Shown: positions 1 to 8,389, counted from the stretch's first letter. The stretch: DNA of 16,286 nucleotides from an uncultured Lacibacter sp. (GCF_946479605.1 NZ_CAMLGT010000052.1:1-16286), one strand, 5' to 3'. Numbers and translations are program-made. The notes: generated from the letters alone by a model not told the origin.

Positions 1-1
1 A

Positions 2-796
2 GATGTGGAGATCCGTAATGATGCGCATACAATTGCATGGACGCATCGGAAAACTGCTGATGCTGATATTTATTTCATATCGAATCAAAAAGAAAAGGAA
101 GTCCAAATCGAAGTTGCCTTTAATCATAGCAACCTGCAACCTCATCTTTTTAATCCTCAATACGGAACCAATCGAAAGGCATATTATGGTGAAATAAAAA
201 ACGGGCGGACTCATTTGTTAGTACTTCTTCCTTCAAATGGCTCAACATTTGTTGTCTTCTATAAAACCAACAAGAGAGTACTTCTTGACAACACGATCCC
301 ATGCTTCGGAGTTTATCAAGAGGATACATTAAAAACAGGATGGCAAATTCAATTTGATAAAAATTATGGAGGTCCTGAAGAAAAAATAAAAACAGATTCA
401 TTAAAAAGCTGGACTATGTTTTCAGATCCTGCAATCAAGTATTACTCCGGAACTGCTGTTTACTCTAATACTTTTCAGTGGAATCAGGATACGGCAGGCA
501 GCTACGCAACTTTGGAAATTGATTCATTATTCAATATAACAACTGTAAAAGTAAATGGCATTGATTGCGGAACAATCTGGACGTATCCATATTCAGTTCT
601 CATACCTGGAAATGCGCTGAGAAAGGGCGCAAATACTCTTGAAATAGAAGTGACTAATACATGGCACAACCGATTAATAGGGGATGAGTTGTTGCCAAAC
701 GAAAAGAGATTCATATGGACAACTGCGCCGTTCAGACTAGGGGGAAAGCCTTTATTGCCAGCAGGAATTGTTGGAACAGTTCGGTTACGTTATTAA
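2..796 (+). CDS. C-terminal part of a GH106-type alpha-L-rhamnosidase (5' end outside window)
   Basis: The reading frame is open from base 2, so this is the last 264 codons of a longer gene. The first visible stretch, with TIAWTHRKTADADIYFISNQ, matches a block I recognise from large Bacteroidota GH106 (Glyco_hydro_106) proteins, where tryptophan, His-Arg and DIYF..NQ are conserved. The last ~120 residues, with GIDCGTIWTYPYSVLIPG and later NTWHNRLIGDELLP, form the beta-sandwich sugar-binding tail of that family. GH106 enzymes remove terminal alpha-L-rhamnose from plant polysaccharides such as rhamnogalacturonan, normally after export. The catalytic domain and any signal peptide lie upstream and cannot be checked. 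The next gene follows after 38 bp on the same strand, so co-transcription is likely. A GH2-like enzyme with a similar tail is the main alternative. Confidence 0.75.
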   Translation, partial: DVEIRNDAHTIAWTHRKTADADIYFISNQKEKEVQIEVAFNHSNLQPHLFNPQYGTNRKAYYGEIKNGRTHLLVLLPSNGSTFVVFYKTNKRVLLDNTIPCFGVYQEDTLKTGWQIQFDKNYGGPEEKIKTDSLKSWTMFSDPAIKYYSGTAVYSNTFQWNQDTAGSYATLEIDSLFNITTVKVNGIDCGTIWTYPYSVLIPGNALRKGANTLEIEVTNTWHNRLIGDELLPNEKRFIWTTAPFRLGGKPLLPAGIVGTVRLRY

Positions 797-834
797 ATCA
801 TTCTATTCTTGAAGGGGTAGCTAAACAGATTTAA

Positions 835-3129
835 ATGAAGTATTTCTTTCTTTTCTTCTTTATTGTAATCGCTTTTTCTGTTTCAGCACAACAGAACTAC
901 GATGTTTTATGGACTTCGCAAAGCAAGAACGCATCCGAATCCATGCCCTGCGGTGCTGGAGATATTGGTATGAATGTTTGGGTGGAAAAAGGAGAACTGT
1001 TTATCTATGTTGCACGCAGTGGCAATTTTGATGAGAACAATGCTTTGATGAAGACAGGAAGATTAAGGGTGAAACTACTCCCCAATCCATTTGCAGGGAC
1101 AAGCTTTAAACAACAATTGCATTTGCAACAAGGTTATGTAACAGTACAAGGCGAACACAACGGCGCAAAAGCAACGATAAAAATATGGGCTGATGTATTT
1201 CGTCCTGTGGCACATATTGAGATCAACAGCAAGAAAAGAATAAATGTTGAAGCAGCTTATGAAAGCTGGCGCTACCGTGATCGTATTATCACAACAAGAG
1301 AAAACTGGGGCAACTCCTGGAAATGGGGAGCGCCAAAAAATAACGTGTACAAGAAAGATGTGATTGACTTCAGCAACAATGAAGTATTGTTTTACCACCA
1401 GAACAGCCCTGAAACTATTTTTGATGCAGTGGTAAAGCAGCAGGGTATGGAATCGGTGAAGGAACAACTCTATAATCCACTTAAACAATTGGCATTCGGT
1501 GGTTTATTCAGCGGAAAGAATTTTATTGCAGCCGGAACAGATACGGGCAGGTATGCTCAAACTGATTTCAAAGCATGGAAGCTGAAAAGCAAAACAGCAG
1601 CAAAGCAACACGCATTGCAATTAACCTTGCATAACGCACAGTTGGATGATATTGCAGTATGGAAACAATCGCTTGATTCCTTGCAGCAAAAAGTAAAAGC
1701 AGATAAAACAGCTTTTCAACAAACACAGCAATGGTGGAAACAATTCTGGAGCAGAAGTTTTATTGTTGTTGACCCTAACAAAAAAGACTTGCGTTCATGG
1801 GAAGTTGGTCGTAATTATCAACTCTTCCGTTACATGCTCGCCTGTAATGCAAGAGGTGAGTGGCCGACAAAGTTCAACGGTGGATTGTTAACTGTTGATC
1901 CGATTTATACAGATACAATCAACAACGGTCTTACACCTGATTACCGCAATTGGGGCGGCGGTTTGCACACCGCACAAAACCAACGATTGGTTTATTTCCC
2001 CATGATCAAGAGCGGTGATTGGGATCTGTTGCAACCGCAACTCAATTTTTATTTGCGTTTACGACGGAATGCAGTTCTGAGAAGCATGGTCTATTGGGAT
2101 CATATTGGTGCTTGTTTTACTGAGCAGATGGAAAATTTTGGTCTGCCGAATTACGCAGAGTACGGTACCAAGCGTCCCGAATATTTTGACAAAGGTGTTG
2201 AATACAACGCATGGCTGGAGTACGAATGGGACACTGTATTTGAATTTTGTTTGATGATGATACAGGAAGCTGAATATACAGGAAAGGATATCAGCAGCAG
2301 AATTCCATTCATTATAAGTTGTCTCGAGTTCTTCGAAGTGCATTATAAATGGCTCGCCAAACACAGGGGAGCCAAAGCGTTGGATGGGAACGGTCTACTG
2401 ATATTATTCCCGGGTAGTGCAGCCGAAACATTCAAAATGGCGAATAACTCTGCAACAACTATTGCTGCATTACAGACGATTACTCAACTATTGCTTTCAA
2501 TAAAAAGTATAAAACTTACCACATTTCAAAGGCAATATTGCGAAGCATTGTTGAAAGAAATTCCGCCATTGAGTTACCAGCAATTCAATGGCCACACAAC
2601 CATTGCTCCTGCAAAAACATGGGAGCGTATCAACAATGTTGAATCACCACAGTTATATCCTGTATTTCCCTGGGGAATTTTTGGTGTGGGTAAACCGGGA
2701 TTAGACACTGCATTAAATACATGGCACTACGATACATCGGTGATTAAATTCAGAAGCCACATTGGTTGGAAGCAGGATAATATCTGGGCTGCACGGTTAG
2801 GCCTAACCGAAGAAGCATGGCGCTTGACTTCCCTCAAATTACAAAACAGCGAACGTCGTTTTCCTGCGTTCTGGGGACCGGGTTTCGATTGGGTGCCCGA
2901 TCATAACTGGGGAGGAAGTGGTATGATCGGTCTGCAGGAAATGTTATTGCAGACCGATGGGCAGCGTATTCTGTTGTTCCCTGCATGGCACAAAGAAAAA
3001 GATGTACACTTTAAGTTACATGCACCATTAAATACAACTGTTGAAGCGGAGCTGAAAGATGGAAGACTTGTAAAGTTGATTGTGTTGCCTGAAGAAAGGA
3101 AGAAGGATGTGGAGTTGATGTTGAAATAG
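835..3129 (+). CDS. Secreted DUF5703-domain putative glycoside hydrolase
   Basis: This 764-residue protein starts with a clear signal peptide (hydrophobic residues 4-16, likely cut after VSA at 18). Residues about 22-90, with YDVLWTSQSKNASESMPCG, then GDIGMNVWV and later GRLRVKLLPNPF, match the start of the DUF5703 family as I know it. The rest, rich in aromatic residues and containing LILFPGSAAETF near residue 525, resembles the (alpha/alpha)6-barrel of GH95-like enzymes. The length is normal for the family and the frame is intact. The activity of DUF5703 proteins is not established to my knowledge; a periplasmic or outer-surface glycosidase is inferred from fold and neighbourhood. It lies 38 bp after the GH106 gene and ends before a bidirectional terminator, so the two probably share an mRNA. 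Confidence 0.8.
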   Translation: MKYFFLFFFIVIAFSVSAQQNYDVLWTSQSKNASESMPCGAGDIGMNVWVEKGELFIYVARSGNFDENNALMKTGRLRVKLLPNPFAGTSFKQQLHLQQGYVTVQGEHNGAKATIKIWADVFRPVAHIEINSKKRINVEAAYESWRYRDRIITTRENWGNSWKWGAPKNNVYKKDVIDFSNNEVLFYHQNSPETIFDAVVKQQGMESVKEQLYNPLKQLAFGGLFSGKNFIAAGTDTGRYAQTDFKAWKLKSKTAAKQHALQLTLHNAQLDDIAVWKQSLDSLQQKVKADKTAFQQTQQWWKQFWSRSFIVVDPNKKDLRSWEVGRNYQLFRYMLACNARGEWPTKFNGGLLTVDPIYTDTINNGLTPDYRNWGGGLHTAQNQRLVYFPMIKSGDWDLLQPQLNFYLRLRRNAVLRSMVYWDHIGACFTEQMENFGLPNYAEYGTKRPEYFDKGVEYNAWLEYEWDTVFEFCLMMIQEAEYTGKDISSRIPFIISCLEFFEVHYKWLAKHRGAKALDGNGLLILFPGSAAETFKMANNSATTIAALQTITQLLLSIKSIKLTTFQRQYCEALLKEIPPLSYQQFNGHTTIAPAKTWERINNVESPQLYPVFPWGIFGVGKPGLDTALNTWHYDTSVIKFRSHIGWKQDNIWAARLGLTEEAWRLTSLKLQNSERRFPAFWGPGFDWVPDHNWGGSGMIGLQEMLLQTDGQRILLFPAWHKEKDVHFKLHAPLNTTVEAELKDGRLVKLIVLPEERKKDVELMLK

Positions 3130-3134
3130 ACGCT

Positions 3135-3158
3135 GCATCTGACGTCCTCGTCTGATGC
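3135..3158. repeat. Inverted repeat just after the DUF5703 gene
   Basis: GCATCTGACG (3135-3144) and CGTCTGATGC (3149-3158) form a 10-bp stem with one T-T mismatch and a 4-base loop, 5 bp past the DUF5703 stop. No T-run follows, so it is not a classic terminator by itself. Its right arm can pair instead with CGTCAGACGAG at 3217-3227, which would enclose the 3173-3208 hairpin. Confidence 0.5.
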
Positions 3159-3172
3159 GTTCATGCAAATAA

Positions 3173-3208
3173 AAAACGCTGACAGTTTTAGTAAGCCGTC
3201 GGCGTTTT
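3173..3208. terminator. Bidirectional rho-independent terminator between convergent genes
   Basis: AAAACGCTGAC (3173-3183) pairs with GTCGGCGTTTT (3198-3208), an 11-bp stem with one G-T pair and a 14-base loop. The plus side ends in TTTTAT. The minus side ends in six T, then ATTTG. It lies between the plus-strand DUF5703 gene and the minus-strand esterase gene and can serve both; the minus-strand T-run is the stronger one. Confidence 0.75.
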
Positions 3209-3272
3209 ATGTTATTCGTCAGACGAGTTGTTTCGCCGTGTTCTCTTCATCTCTCAATCTCTGTGTTGAATC

Positions 3273-4706
3273 TCACCAATCATCACTTCTGAAACTACTC
3301 ACCGGAAAACCTTCTGTACTAAACAAATCACCCACCACAAAATCTTTAAATGCATAACGCACCGCAACCGGATCTTTTACATCGGGTGTAGAAACAACAA
3401 TCGTTCCTCCGCTGATCAATGCTTTTGCGGGACGGAAAATTTTATTGGCACCGGCTACTTCAAAATATTGTAAGGCTTTGCCATAACTGGTTAAACCATT
3501 GGGTGCACCACTGAATTTAATGGTGATCGTATTGCCGCTTACTGTCATTGATTCAAACGCCGGGCTTTCAGAACCAAAACCTTTCAGTCCGTAGGTTTTT
3601 GCCAAGGCCATGTATGCCAAACGTTTGCTGCCAGTTGCTTTATCAGCAGGGTGAATATTAAATTCTTCAGCAATATCCATTAATACAGCCATGCCGCTAT
3701 TAGGAATTTTAGCCAATGCCTTGCGTTGTGCATCACGCAAATAAGCAGAGTTGTTATTGTTGATGTTTACTGCTGCGTAGTTGTTATAATTATACGGTGC
3801 TATCTGGCAATAGTAAAAAGGAAAATCACCTTGTCCGCTTTGTTCACGAATCTGTTTTACAAAGGCAGGAAACAATGTCTCATATTGCTTCGGACGATCG
3901 TTATTGCTTTCGCCCTGGTACCACAAACAACCTTTAATGGTGTACCCAAGAAAAGCGCCAAGCATACCATTGTATAAAACAGTTGCATCTTTATTGCTAA
4001 GCTTTGTTGTATCGGTTGGAGATGGTACTTTGATCTCAGGAAATGCTTTTAATGTTTCCGCATCCATAAATGCTTCAACAGGGGAGCCGCCATAACTGAT
4101 GTTAACAATACCAATCGGTATATTCAAGCGTTTCTGCAAAATTTTTGCAAAGTAATAAGCTGTTGCACTGAAGTTGCTCACTGTTTCCGGTTCTGCTGCT
4201 TTCCATGCAGAAGCTTTTGTTGTATCCTGTGCAGTCCGTTGTACCGAACGGGGTACGGTATATAAACGTATCTGATCGTTTGTTGAATTAAAGATCGCAT
4301 CGTTGCCGCCAAGTATCGGTTGATCTCTGTAACCTTTCATCGGCATTTCCATATTGCTTTGGCCACTGCACAGCCACACTTCACCAATCAATACATTTTT
4401 AAGGATGACAGGAGTGCCATCGCTGATGGTGATTGAATATGGACCACCTGCAGCAGAAGTTTTTACTTTGAGTTTCCACTTACCATTTGCATCTGCTTTT
4501 GTGCTGTAGCTGACTTTATTCCACGAAGTATTCACTTTAACTGTGCTTCCAGCTTTTGTCCATCCCCAGATAGCTGCATCGGTTTGCTGTTGAAGCACCA
4601 TATTATCACTAAAGAAATAGGGGAGTTTAATTGCAGCATTAACGGTTAACTGCAGCAGAAATAATGTTGCTAAAACAAGTACAATACGAAACGTATTTTT
4701 TATCAT
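3273..4706 (-). CDS. Sialate O-acetylesterase family protein (SGNH-type carbohydrate esterase)
   Basis: The 477-residue product has a signal peptide (hydrophobic residues 8-19, likely cleavage after VNA). A beta-sandwich region at about 25-105 opens with LPYFFSDNMVLQQQ, typical of this family. The nucleophile motif CSGQSNMEMP places the catalytic serine at 117; CLWYQGESNN (260-269) is the second conserved block, and DIAEEFNIHP gives the likely catalytic histidine at 352. All three blocks are intact. Family members (PF03629) remove O-acetyl groups from sialic acids, but in polysaccharide degraders many act on acetylated xylan, pectin or other glycans. No sialic-acid genes are nearby, and the neighbours are rhamnosidase-type enzymes, so a plant-glycan acetylesterase is the better guess. 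It is divergent from an AraC-type gene 143 bp away. Confidence 0.85.
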   Translation of the reverse strand: MIKNTFRIVLVLATLFLLQLTVNAAIKLPYFFSDNMVLQQQTDAAIWGWTKAGSTVKVNTSWNKVSYSTKADANGKWKLKVKTSAAGGPYSITISDGTPVILKNVLIGEVWLCSGQSNMEMPMKGYRDQPILGGNDAIFNSTNDQIRLYTVPRSVQRTAQDTTKASAWKAAEPETVSNFSATAYYFAKILQKRLNIPIGIVNISYGGSPVEAFMDAETLKAFPEIKVPSPTDTTKLSNKDATVLYNGMLGAFLGYTIKGCLWYQGESNNDRPKQYETLFPAFVKQIREQSGQGDFPFYYCQIAPYNYNNYAAVNINNNNSAYLRDAQRKALAKIPNSGMAVLMDIAEEFNIHPADKATGSKRLAYMALAKTYGLKGFGSESPAFESMTVSGNTITIKFSGAPNGLTSYGKALQYFEVAGANKIFRPAKALISGGTIVVSTPDVKDPVAVRYAFKDFVVGDLFSTEGFPVSSFRSDDW

Positions 4707-4775
4707 GGCAAATAGAAGATTAAGAAAAACGAATATACTGTTTTAGCGTTTTTGCCCATCATGCACTTTCATGAA

Positions 4776-4801
4776 GGTTGTTAGCTTTATAAGCGGTTGT
4801 T
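4776..4801 (+). promoter_or_regulatory. Direct repeat, candidate AraC-family binding site
   Basis: GGTTGTT occurs at 4776-4782 and again at 4795-4801, 19 bp apart, within the 143-bp region between the divergent esterase and AraC-type genes. AraC-family dimers commonly bind direct repeats about two helical turns apart. Seven bases is short, so chance is possible. Confidence 0.3.
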
Positions 4802-4828
4802 GCGGGAACTATCTTTTTTGTAATTTCC
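4797..4828 (+). promoter_or_regulatory. Weak candidate promoter for the AraC-type gene
   Basis: TTGTTG (4797-4802) followed after 18 bp by TAATTTCC (4821-4828) resembles the Bacteroidota -33 TTG and -7 TAnnTTTG pattern, with two mismatches in the last bases of the -7 box. It would start transcription about 17 bp before the ATG. Confidence 0.25.
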
Positions 4829-4849
4829 GCCTCAGATATACGCTTGCAC

Positions 4850-5779
4850 ATGAAGGAAAACAAAGAAGGATCTCATAAGAATATCTGGTACGGCCTCGGC
4901 CGACAGCGTATTGAAATACCCAAGACCATTTTAAAAACGAGGGTGTTGGGCAATTCTCTGCTTAAACATCTGCATGTTTGTTCCATTGGTTATTACCCCA
5001 AAGCGAAAGATCATTACACGTATCGTAAGAAAGGATTACCGGAAAACTTTTTGTTCTATTGCGTGGACGGTCATGGTTTTTTCCAGATCGGAAAGCAGCG
5101 TTATGATGTGGGGCCGAATGAGTTTTTTATTCTGCCGCAAAACCAGGAGCATTCTTACGGCAGCAGTACCGAGCATCCCTGGACCATCTACTGGATCCAT
5201 TTTGGTGGCGATTCATTGCCACAGTTTAATGAAGTACATGCCGTACAGCAACACTTTAAACCGTTGCATGTAAAGAACGATGGCGACATTCTTCCCATCT
5301 TCACCAAAATATATAAAACACTGGAGCTGGGTTATAGTATCGATAACCTCTTGTTTGCAAACATGTGTCTTTCGCATTTTCTTGCCCTGTTCATTTACAA
5401 TACAAGACACTACTCAACAACTGCCACACCTGATAAGGCCGATTGTGTAGACAGTGCCATCCTCTTTATGCAGGAACACATCAATGATAATATTTCGTTG
5501 AATGACCTCAGTAAACAGTACAATTATTCGGTGTCACGCTTCTCCAACCTCTTCAAACAAAAAACAGGCTATGCGCCAATCGATTATTTTTTGCAGTTGA
5601 AAATGCAGAAAGCCTGTCAGCAATTAGATTTTACTGATCGTTCCATTAAAGACATTGCCTTCAGTATGGGGTTTGATGATCCGTATTATTTCTCCAAGCG
5701 CTTCCGCACTATTATTGGTATGTCGCCTAAGAAATATCGTACAAGAAGGATTGATGAGGCCAAAGCAAATATGCAATAG
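4850..5779 (+). CDS. AraC-family transcriptional regulator
   Basis: The 309-residue protein has an N-terminal cupin-like sensing domain (about 45-130, with FLFYCVDGHGFFQIG and EFFILPQNQEHSYG) and a C-terminal AraC DNA-binding domain (about 200-300) with two helix-turn-helix units, the first at 216-236 (LNDLSKQYNYSVSRFSNLF) and the second at 264-284 (IKDIAFSMGFDDPYYFSKRF). This matches one-component sugar-responsive regulators such as RhaS/AraC. ATG at 4850 is preferred; an in-frame TTG two codons earlier adds only Met-His. It is divergent from the acetylesterase gene and lies near rhamnosidase-type genes, so it may sense a released sugar and control them; the ligand is not readable from sequence. 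Its stop is 8 bp from the convergent recN stop. Confidence 0.9.
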   Translation: MKENKEGSHKNIWYGLGRQRIEIPKTILKTRVLGNSLLKHLHVCSIGYYPKAKDHYTYRKKGLPENFLFYCVDGHGFFQIGKQRYDVGPNEFFILPQNQEHSYGSSTEHPWTIYWIHFGGDSLPQFNEVHAVQQHFKPLHVKNDGDILPIFTKIYKTLELGYSIDNLLFANMCLSHFLALFIYNTRHYSTTATPDKADCVDSAILFMQEHINDNISLNDLSKQYNYSVSRFSNLFKQKTGYAPIDYFLQLKMQKACQQLDFTDRSIKDIAFSMGFDDPYYFSKRFRTIIGMSPKKYRTRRIDEAKANMQ

Positions 5780-5793
5780 GATAACAGTTATCC
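5779..5793. repeat. Inverted repeat spanning two convergent stop codons
   Basis: GGATAAC (5779-5785) and GTTATCC (5787-5793) are perfect inverted copies with one base between. The repeat starts on the last base of the AraC-type stop codon and covers the whole recN stop codon. As RNA it folds only as a short AT-rich hairpin without a T-run, so termination by it is doubtful. Confidence 0.45.
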
Positions 5794-7440
5794 CATCACC
5801 ATTTCCTTTGCAGTAACCAATGATGAGTCAGTTGGTTTTTCGCCACTCAGCATTTTTGCAACAGCTTCAATCTGCTCCTCTTTATTTAGCAGGCGGATAT
5901 TTGTTTTGATGCTTGATTTATCTTCCTGCTTGTAAACGAAATAGTGAGCACTTGCTTTCGCTGCTATCTGAGGGAGATGTGTAATGGTAATCACCTGTTG
6001 ACGGCTGGCCAGCTCTTTCAACAGGATGCCTACTTGTTTTGCAGCTTCGCCACTGATGCCGGTGTCAATCTCATCAAACAACATGGTTGATAATGAAATT
6101 TTTTCTGCAACAAGTGATTTAATACATAACATTAAACGGCTTAATTCACCACCACTTGCAACTTTGCTGATGGGTTCAAAGCGGTTGCTTTTATTGGCAT
6201 CAAAGAGAAAGTTTATTTTATCAATACCAAAAGCAGAAAGCGGAACAGTTGCTGTTTCAATTTTTAAGCGGGCGTTGGGCATTCCCACACGGCTCAGTAA
6301 TTGATTCACTTGTTTTGTAAACGGTTCAACCTGTTTCGTGCGTAACTGCTGAATAGCTGCTGCTTCTTTTTCAAGTGTGGCTTTTAGCTGCTCAGCTTCT
6401 TTTTCTTTTGCTGTAATACTTGTTTCAAGATTTGCTACTACCAGCAACTCTTCCTGCAACTGGCTGTATAGCTGAAGCAGTTCAGCTGTGGAATGAAGAC
6501 CGTGCTTCTTCTGTAGTTTATAACCAAGTTCTAAACGGTCGTTCAACTGTTGCATGCGTGCTTCATCAATACTCATGCTGCTTTGCAGGTGATCAAGTTC
6601 CGATGCAATATCGTTCAGTTCAATTTGTGCAGATTGCAGGCGTTCAGTAATAGAAGCAAGATCGGCATGCATGTCTTTATACTGTTGTAAACGTTGCAGC
6701 AAGGTTTTCAGTTGCTGTACCACCGGGGCATCGCCTTCTTTTAAAAACTGAACAGCATCGGTAAGTACAGTTGCAATGTTACCCGCATTGTTGAGCAACT
6801 TTAATTCCTGTTCGGTTTCTTCCAGTTCATGTTCTTTGAATGATGCCTGCTCCAGTTCATCCAGCAAAAACTGTTTGTAATCCTGTTCCTTCTGTTGCTG
6901 AAGCTGCTGTTGTTTCAGCTGTTCCAGTTCTTTACGCAGTTTGGCGTAGGAGATGTATTGCTGGTGATAATTTTCTGTAAGTTCTGTACAATCGGCTAAA
7001 GCATCCAGTACTTCACGCTGAAAATTCTCTTCGCCTAATTCAAGCGTATCAAACTGCTGATGCAGATCAACCAGTAAGGCCGTTAGCTCTTTCAGTTGAT
7101 TGAGTGTTACCAGTGTGTCATTAACAAAAGCACGTGATTTTCCTGTTGCTGCAATTTCTCTGCGCAGGATCAATTCTTCATCTATATCAATTTCATTTGC
7201 CTTAAGCCAATCCTGCAGTTTGGTTTTTGTATTGCTGAATACAGCTTCCACTACACATTTTTTGTCGGGTGTGCGAAGGGCTGATACATCAGCACGGTTA
7301 CCCAGTACCAGGCCTAATGCGCCAAGTAAAATAGATTTACCTGCACCTGTTTCGCCCGTAATAATATTCAGTCCGGTTTGAAAACTCACGTGGAGTTCAT
7401 CAATAATAGCAAAGTTCTGTATGGATAGTTGTTGCAGCAT
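5788..7440 (-). CDS. recN: DNA repair ATPase RecN
   Basis: This SMC-like protein of 550 residues handles double-strand break ends during recombinational repair in the cytoplasm. The opening LSIQNFAIIDEL and Walker A GETGAGKS (29-36) are typical of RecN. A long coiled coil follows (about 155-370, with a glutamine-rich run near 177-187). The ABC signature SGGELSR is at 429-435, Walker B LFDEIDTG at 454-461, and the H-loop THLPQIA holds histidine 489. All ATPase motifs are intact and the length is normal. ATG at 7440 is chosen because RecN proteins start directly at MLxxLSIQNF; a TTG four codons upstream is the alternative. A strong terminator ends the upstream gene at 7495-7526, so recN probably has its own promoter within about 50 bp. 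Confidence 0.95.
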   Translation of the reverse strand: MLQQLSIQNFAIIDELHVSFQTGLNIITGETGAGKSILLGALGLVLGNRADVSALRTPDKKCVVEAVFSNTKTKLQDWLKANEIDIDEELILRREIAATGKSRAFVNDTLVTLNQLKELTALLVDLHQQFDTLELGEENFQREVLDALADCTELTENYHQQYISYAKLRKELEQLKQQQLQQQKEQDYKQFLLDELEQASFKEHELEETEQELKLLNNAGNIATVLTDAVQFLKEGDAPVVQQLKTLLQRLQQYKDMHADLASITERLQSAQIELNDIASELDHLQSSMSIDEARMQQLNDRLELGYKLQKKHGLHSTAELLQLYSQLQEELLVVANLETSITAKEKEAEQLKATLEKEAAAIQQLRTKQVEPFTKQVNQLLSRVGMPNARLKIETATVPLSAFGIDKINFLFDANKSNRFEPISKVASGGELSRLMLCIKSLVAEKISLSTMLFDEIDTGISGEAAKQVGILLKELASRQQVITITHLPQIAAKASAHYFVYKQEDKSSIKTNIRLLNKEEQIEAVAKMLSGEKPTDSSLVTAKEMVMG

Positions 7441-7494
7441 AAAGCATTTCAAAACTAATTCAAAACACGATATAGAAAAGTTGCCTGTATAAAT

Positions 7495-7526
7495 AAAAAA
7501 GAAAAAGGGCGCATAAAGCGCCCTTT
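7495..7526 (-). terminator. Rho-independent terminator after the zinc-ribbon gene
   Basis: AAAGGGCGC (7504-7512) and GCGCCCTTT (7518-7526) form a perfect 9-bp stem with a 5-base loop. On the minus strand it is followed by a T-rich tract (TTTTTCTTTTTT). It lies 20 bp past the stop of the minus-strand zinc-ribbon gene and separates it from recN. Confidence 0.9.
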
Positions 7527-7546
7527 ACATGTATAGAAAAAGTCAA

Positions 7547-8299
7547 TTATGGTTCAACTGAATCATTCAGGTCGGCATCAACAAGGATACGACCGCAGTT
7601 TTCGCACACAATGATTTTTTTGTGCTGTTTAATTTCACTCTGGCGTTGAGGTGGAATGGTGTTGAAACAACCGCCACAGCTTTCACGCTCAATGGGCACT
7701 ACAGATAATCCATTGCGGTAACTTTTACGGATACGGTCGAAGCTGGCCAATAAACGGTCTTCCACTGCTTCTCTTGCACCATTTACCAACGAACGCAATT
7801 GTGTTTCTTCTTTTTCAGTATCAGCAATGATCTTGTCCAGTTCGCCTTTCTTATGCTCCAGGTTTTTTTCTTTAGCCGCAATTGCTTTTTTCGCTTTTTC
7901 CAGTACTTCGCTTTTATCGATCAACTCTTCATTTGCATCTTTAATATGCTTTTCAGAAAGTTTGATCTCCAGTCCCTGCATTTCAAGTTCTTTGTTGATG
8001 GCTTCAAACTCACGGTTATTCTTTACGTTCTCACTTTGCTTTTCGTATTTCTTCAGCAATGCCTGCGATTCAAGGATCGCATCTTTTTTGCTTTGAATGA
8101 AATCCTGAATACCGTTGATCTCTTCTTCAATGCGGTTCTTGCGTGCATTCAAACCTTCAATTTCATCTTCCAGGTCTTTTACTTCCATTGGTAATTCACC
8201 TTTCAGGATCTGGATCTCATCCAGTTTGCTTTCAATTTTCTGTACACGAATAAGTGCCTTCAGCTTTTCTTCTACAGAATACTCTTTTGTAGTAGCCAT
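7547..8299 (-). CDS. Coiled-coil protein with C4 zinc ribbon (PF02591 type)
   Basis: The product of 250 residues is almost wholly charged coiled coil from about 10 to 195, then ends in a zinc ribbon: CGGC (cysteines 208 and 211) and CENC (232 and 235), 20 residues apart. This is the architecture of the zf-RING_7/PF02591 family that includes Helicobacter HP0958 and chlamydial CT398. In Bacteroidota its role is not settled; nucleic-acid or protein scaffolding is plausible. ATG at 8299 (MATTKEYSVEEKL) is preferred, since the upstream in-frame extension of 22 residues is polar and unlike the rest. It lies 90 bp after the Nif3-like gene on the same strand, a pairing I recall as common in this phylum, and is followed by a strong terminator, so the two likely form an operon. 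Confidence 0.85.
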   Translation of the reverse strand: MATTKEYSVEEKLKALIRVQKIESKLDEIQILKGELPMEVKDLEDEIEGLNARKNRIEEEINGIQDFIQSKKDAILESQALLKKYEKQSENVKNNREFEAINKELEMQGLEIKLSEKHIKDANEELIDKSEVLEKAKKAIAAKEKNLEHKKGELDKIIADTEKEETQLRSLVNGAREAVEDRLLASFDRIRKSYRNGLSVVPIERESCGGCFNTIPPQRQSEIKQHKKIIVCENCGRILVDADLNDSVEP

Positions 8300-8389
8300 A
8301 TTGTTGTTTGAAGTTTTTTGTTTTTGTACCGGCGGCAGGGCCTTGCTCATCACTTGTTGTGTCACTCACTTGTACGATTGTATTTCTGA

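Noticed and set aside
3273..4706. Sialic acid catabolism
   Set aside because: Only the family name suggests it; no nan-type genes are present and the neighbours point to rhamnose-containing glycans.
7450..7457. TAGTTTTG on the minus strand, a full match to the -7 consensus, as recN promoter
   Set aside because: It would leave a leader of only about six bases and has no -33 element at the right spacing; not strong enough to call.
7799..8194. Phenylalanine-rich open frame antisense to the zinc-ribbon gene
   Set aside because: It is the reverse-strand shadow of lysine/glutamate-rich coiled-coil codons, with no start signals or family resemblance.
7547..8299. Flagellar role as for Helicobacter HP0958
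   Set aside because: No flagellar genes are present, the group is typically non-flagellated, and the shared features are only coiled coil plus zinc ribbon.
8300..8365. 22-residue N-terminal extension of the zinc-ribbon protein
   Set aside because: The extension is low-complexity and polar, while MATTKEYSVEEKL at 8299 starts the recognisable coiled coil.
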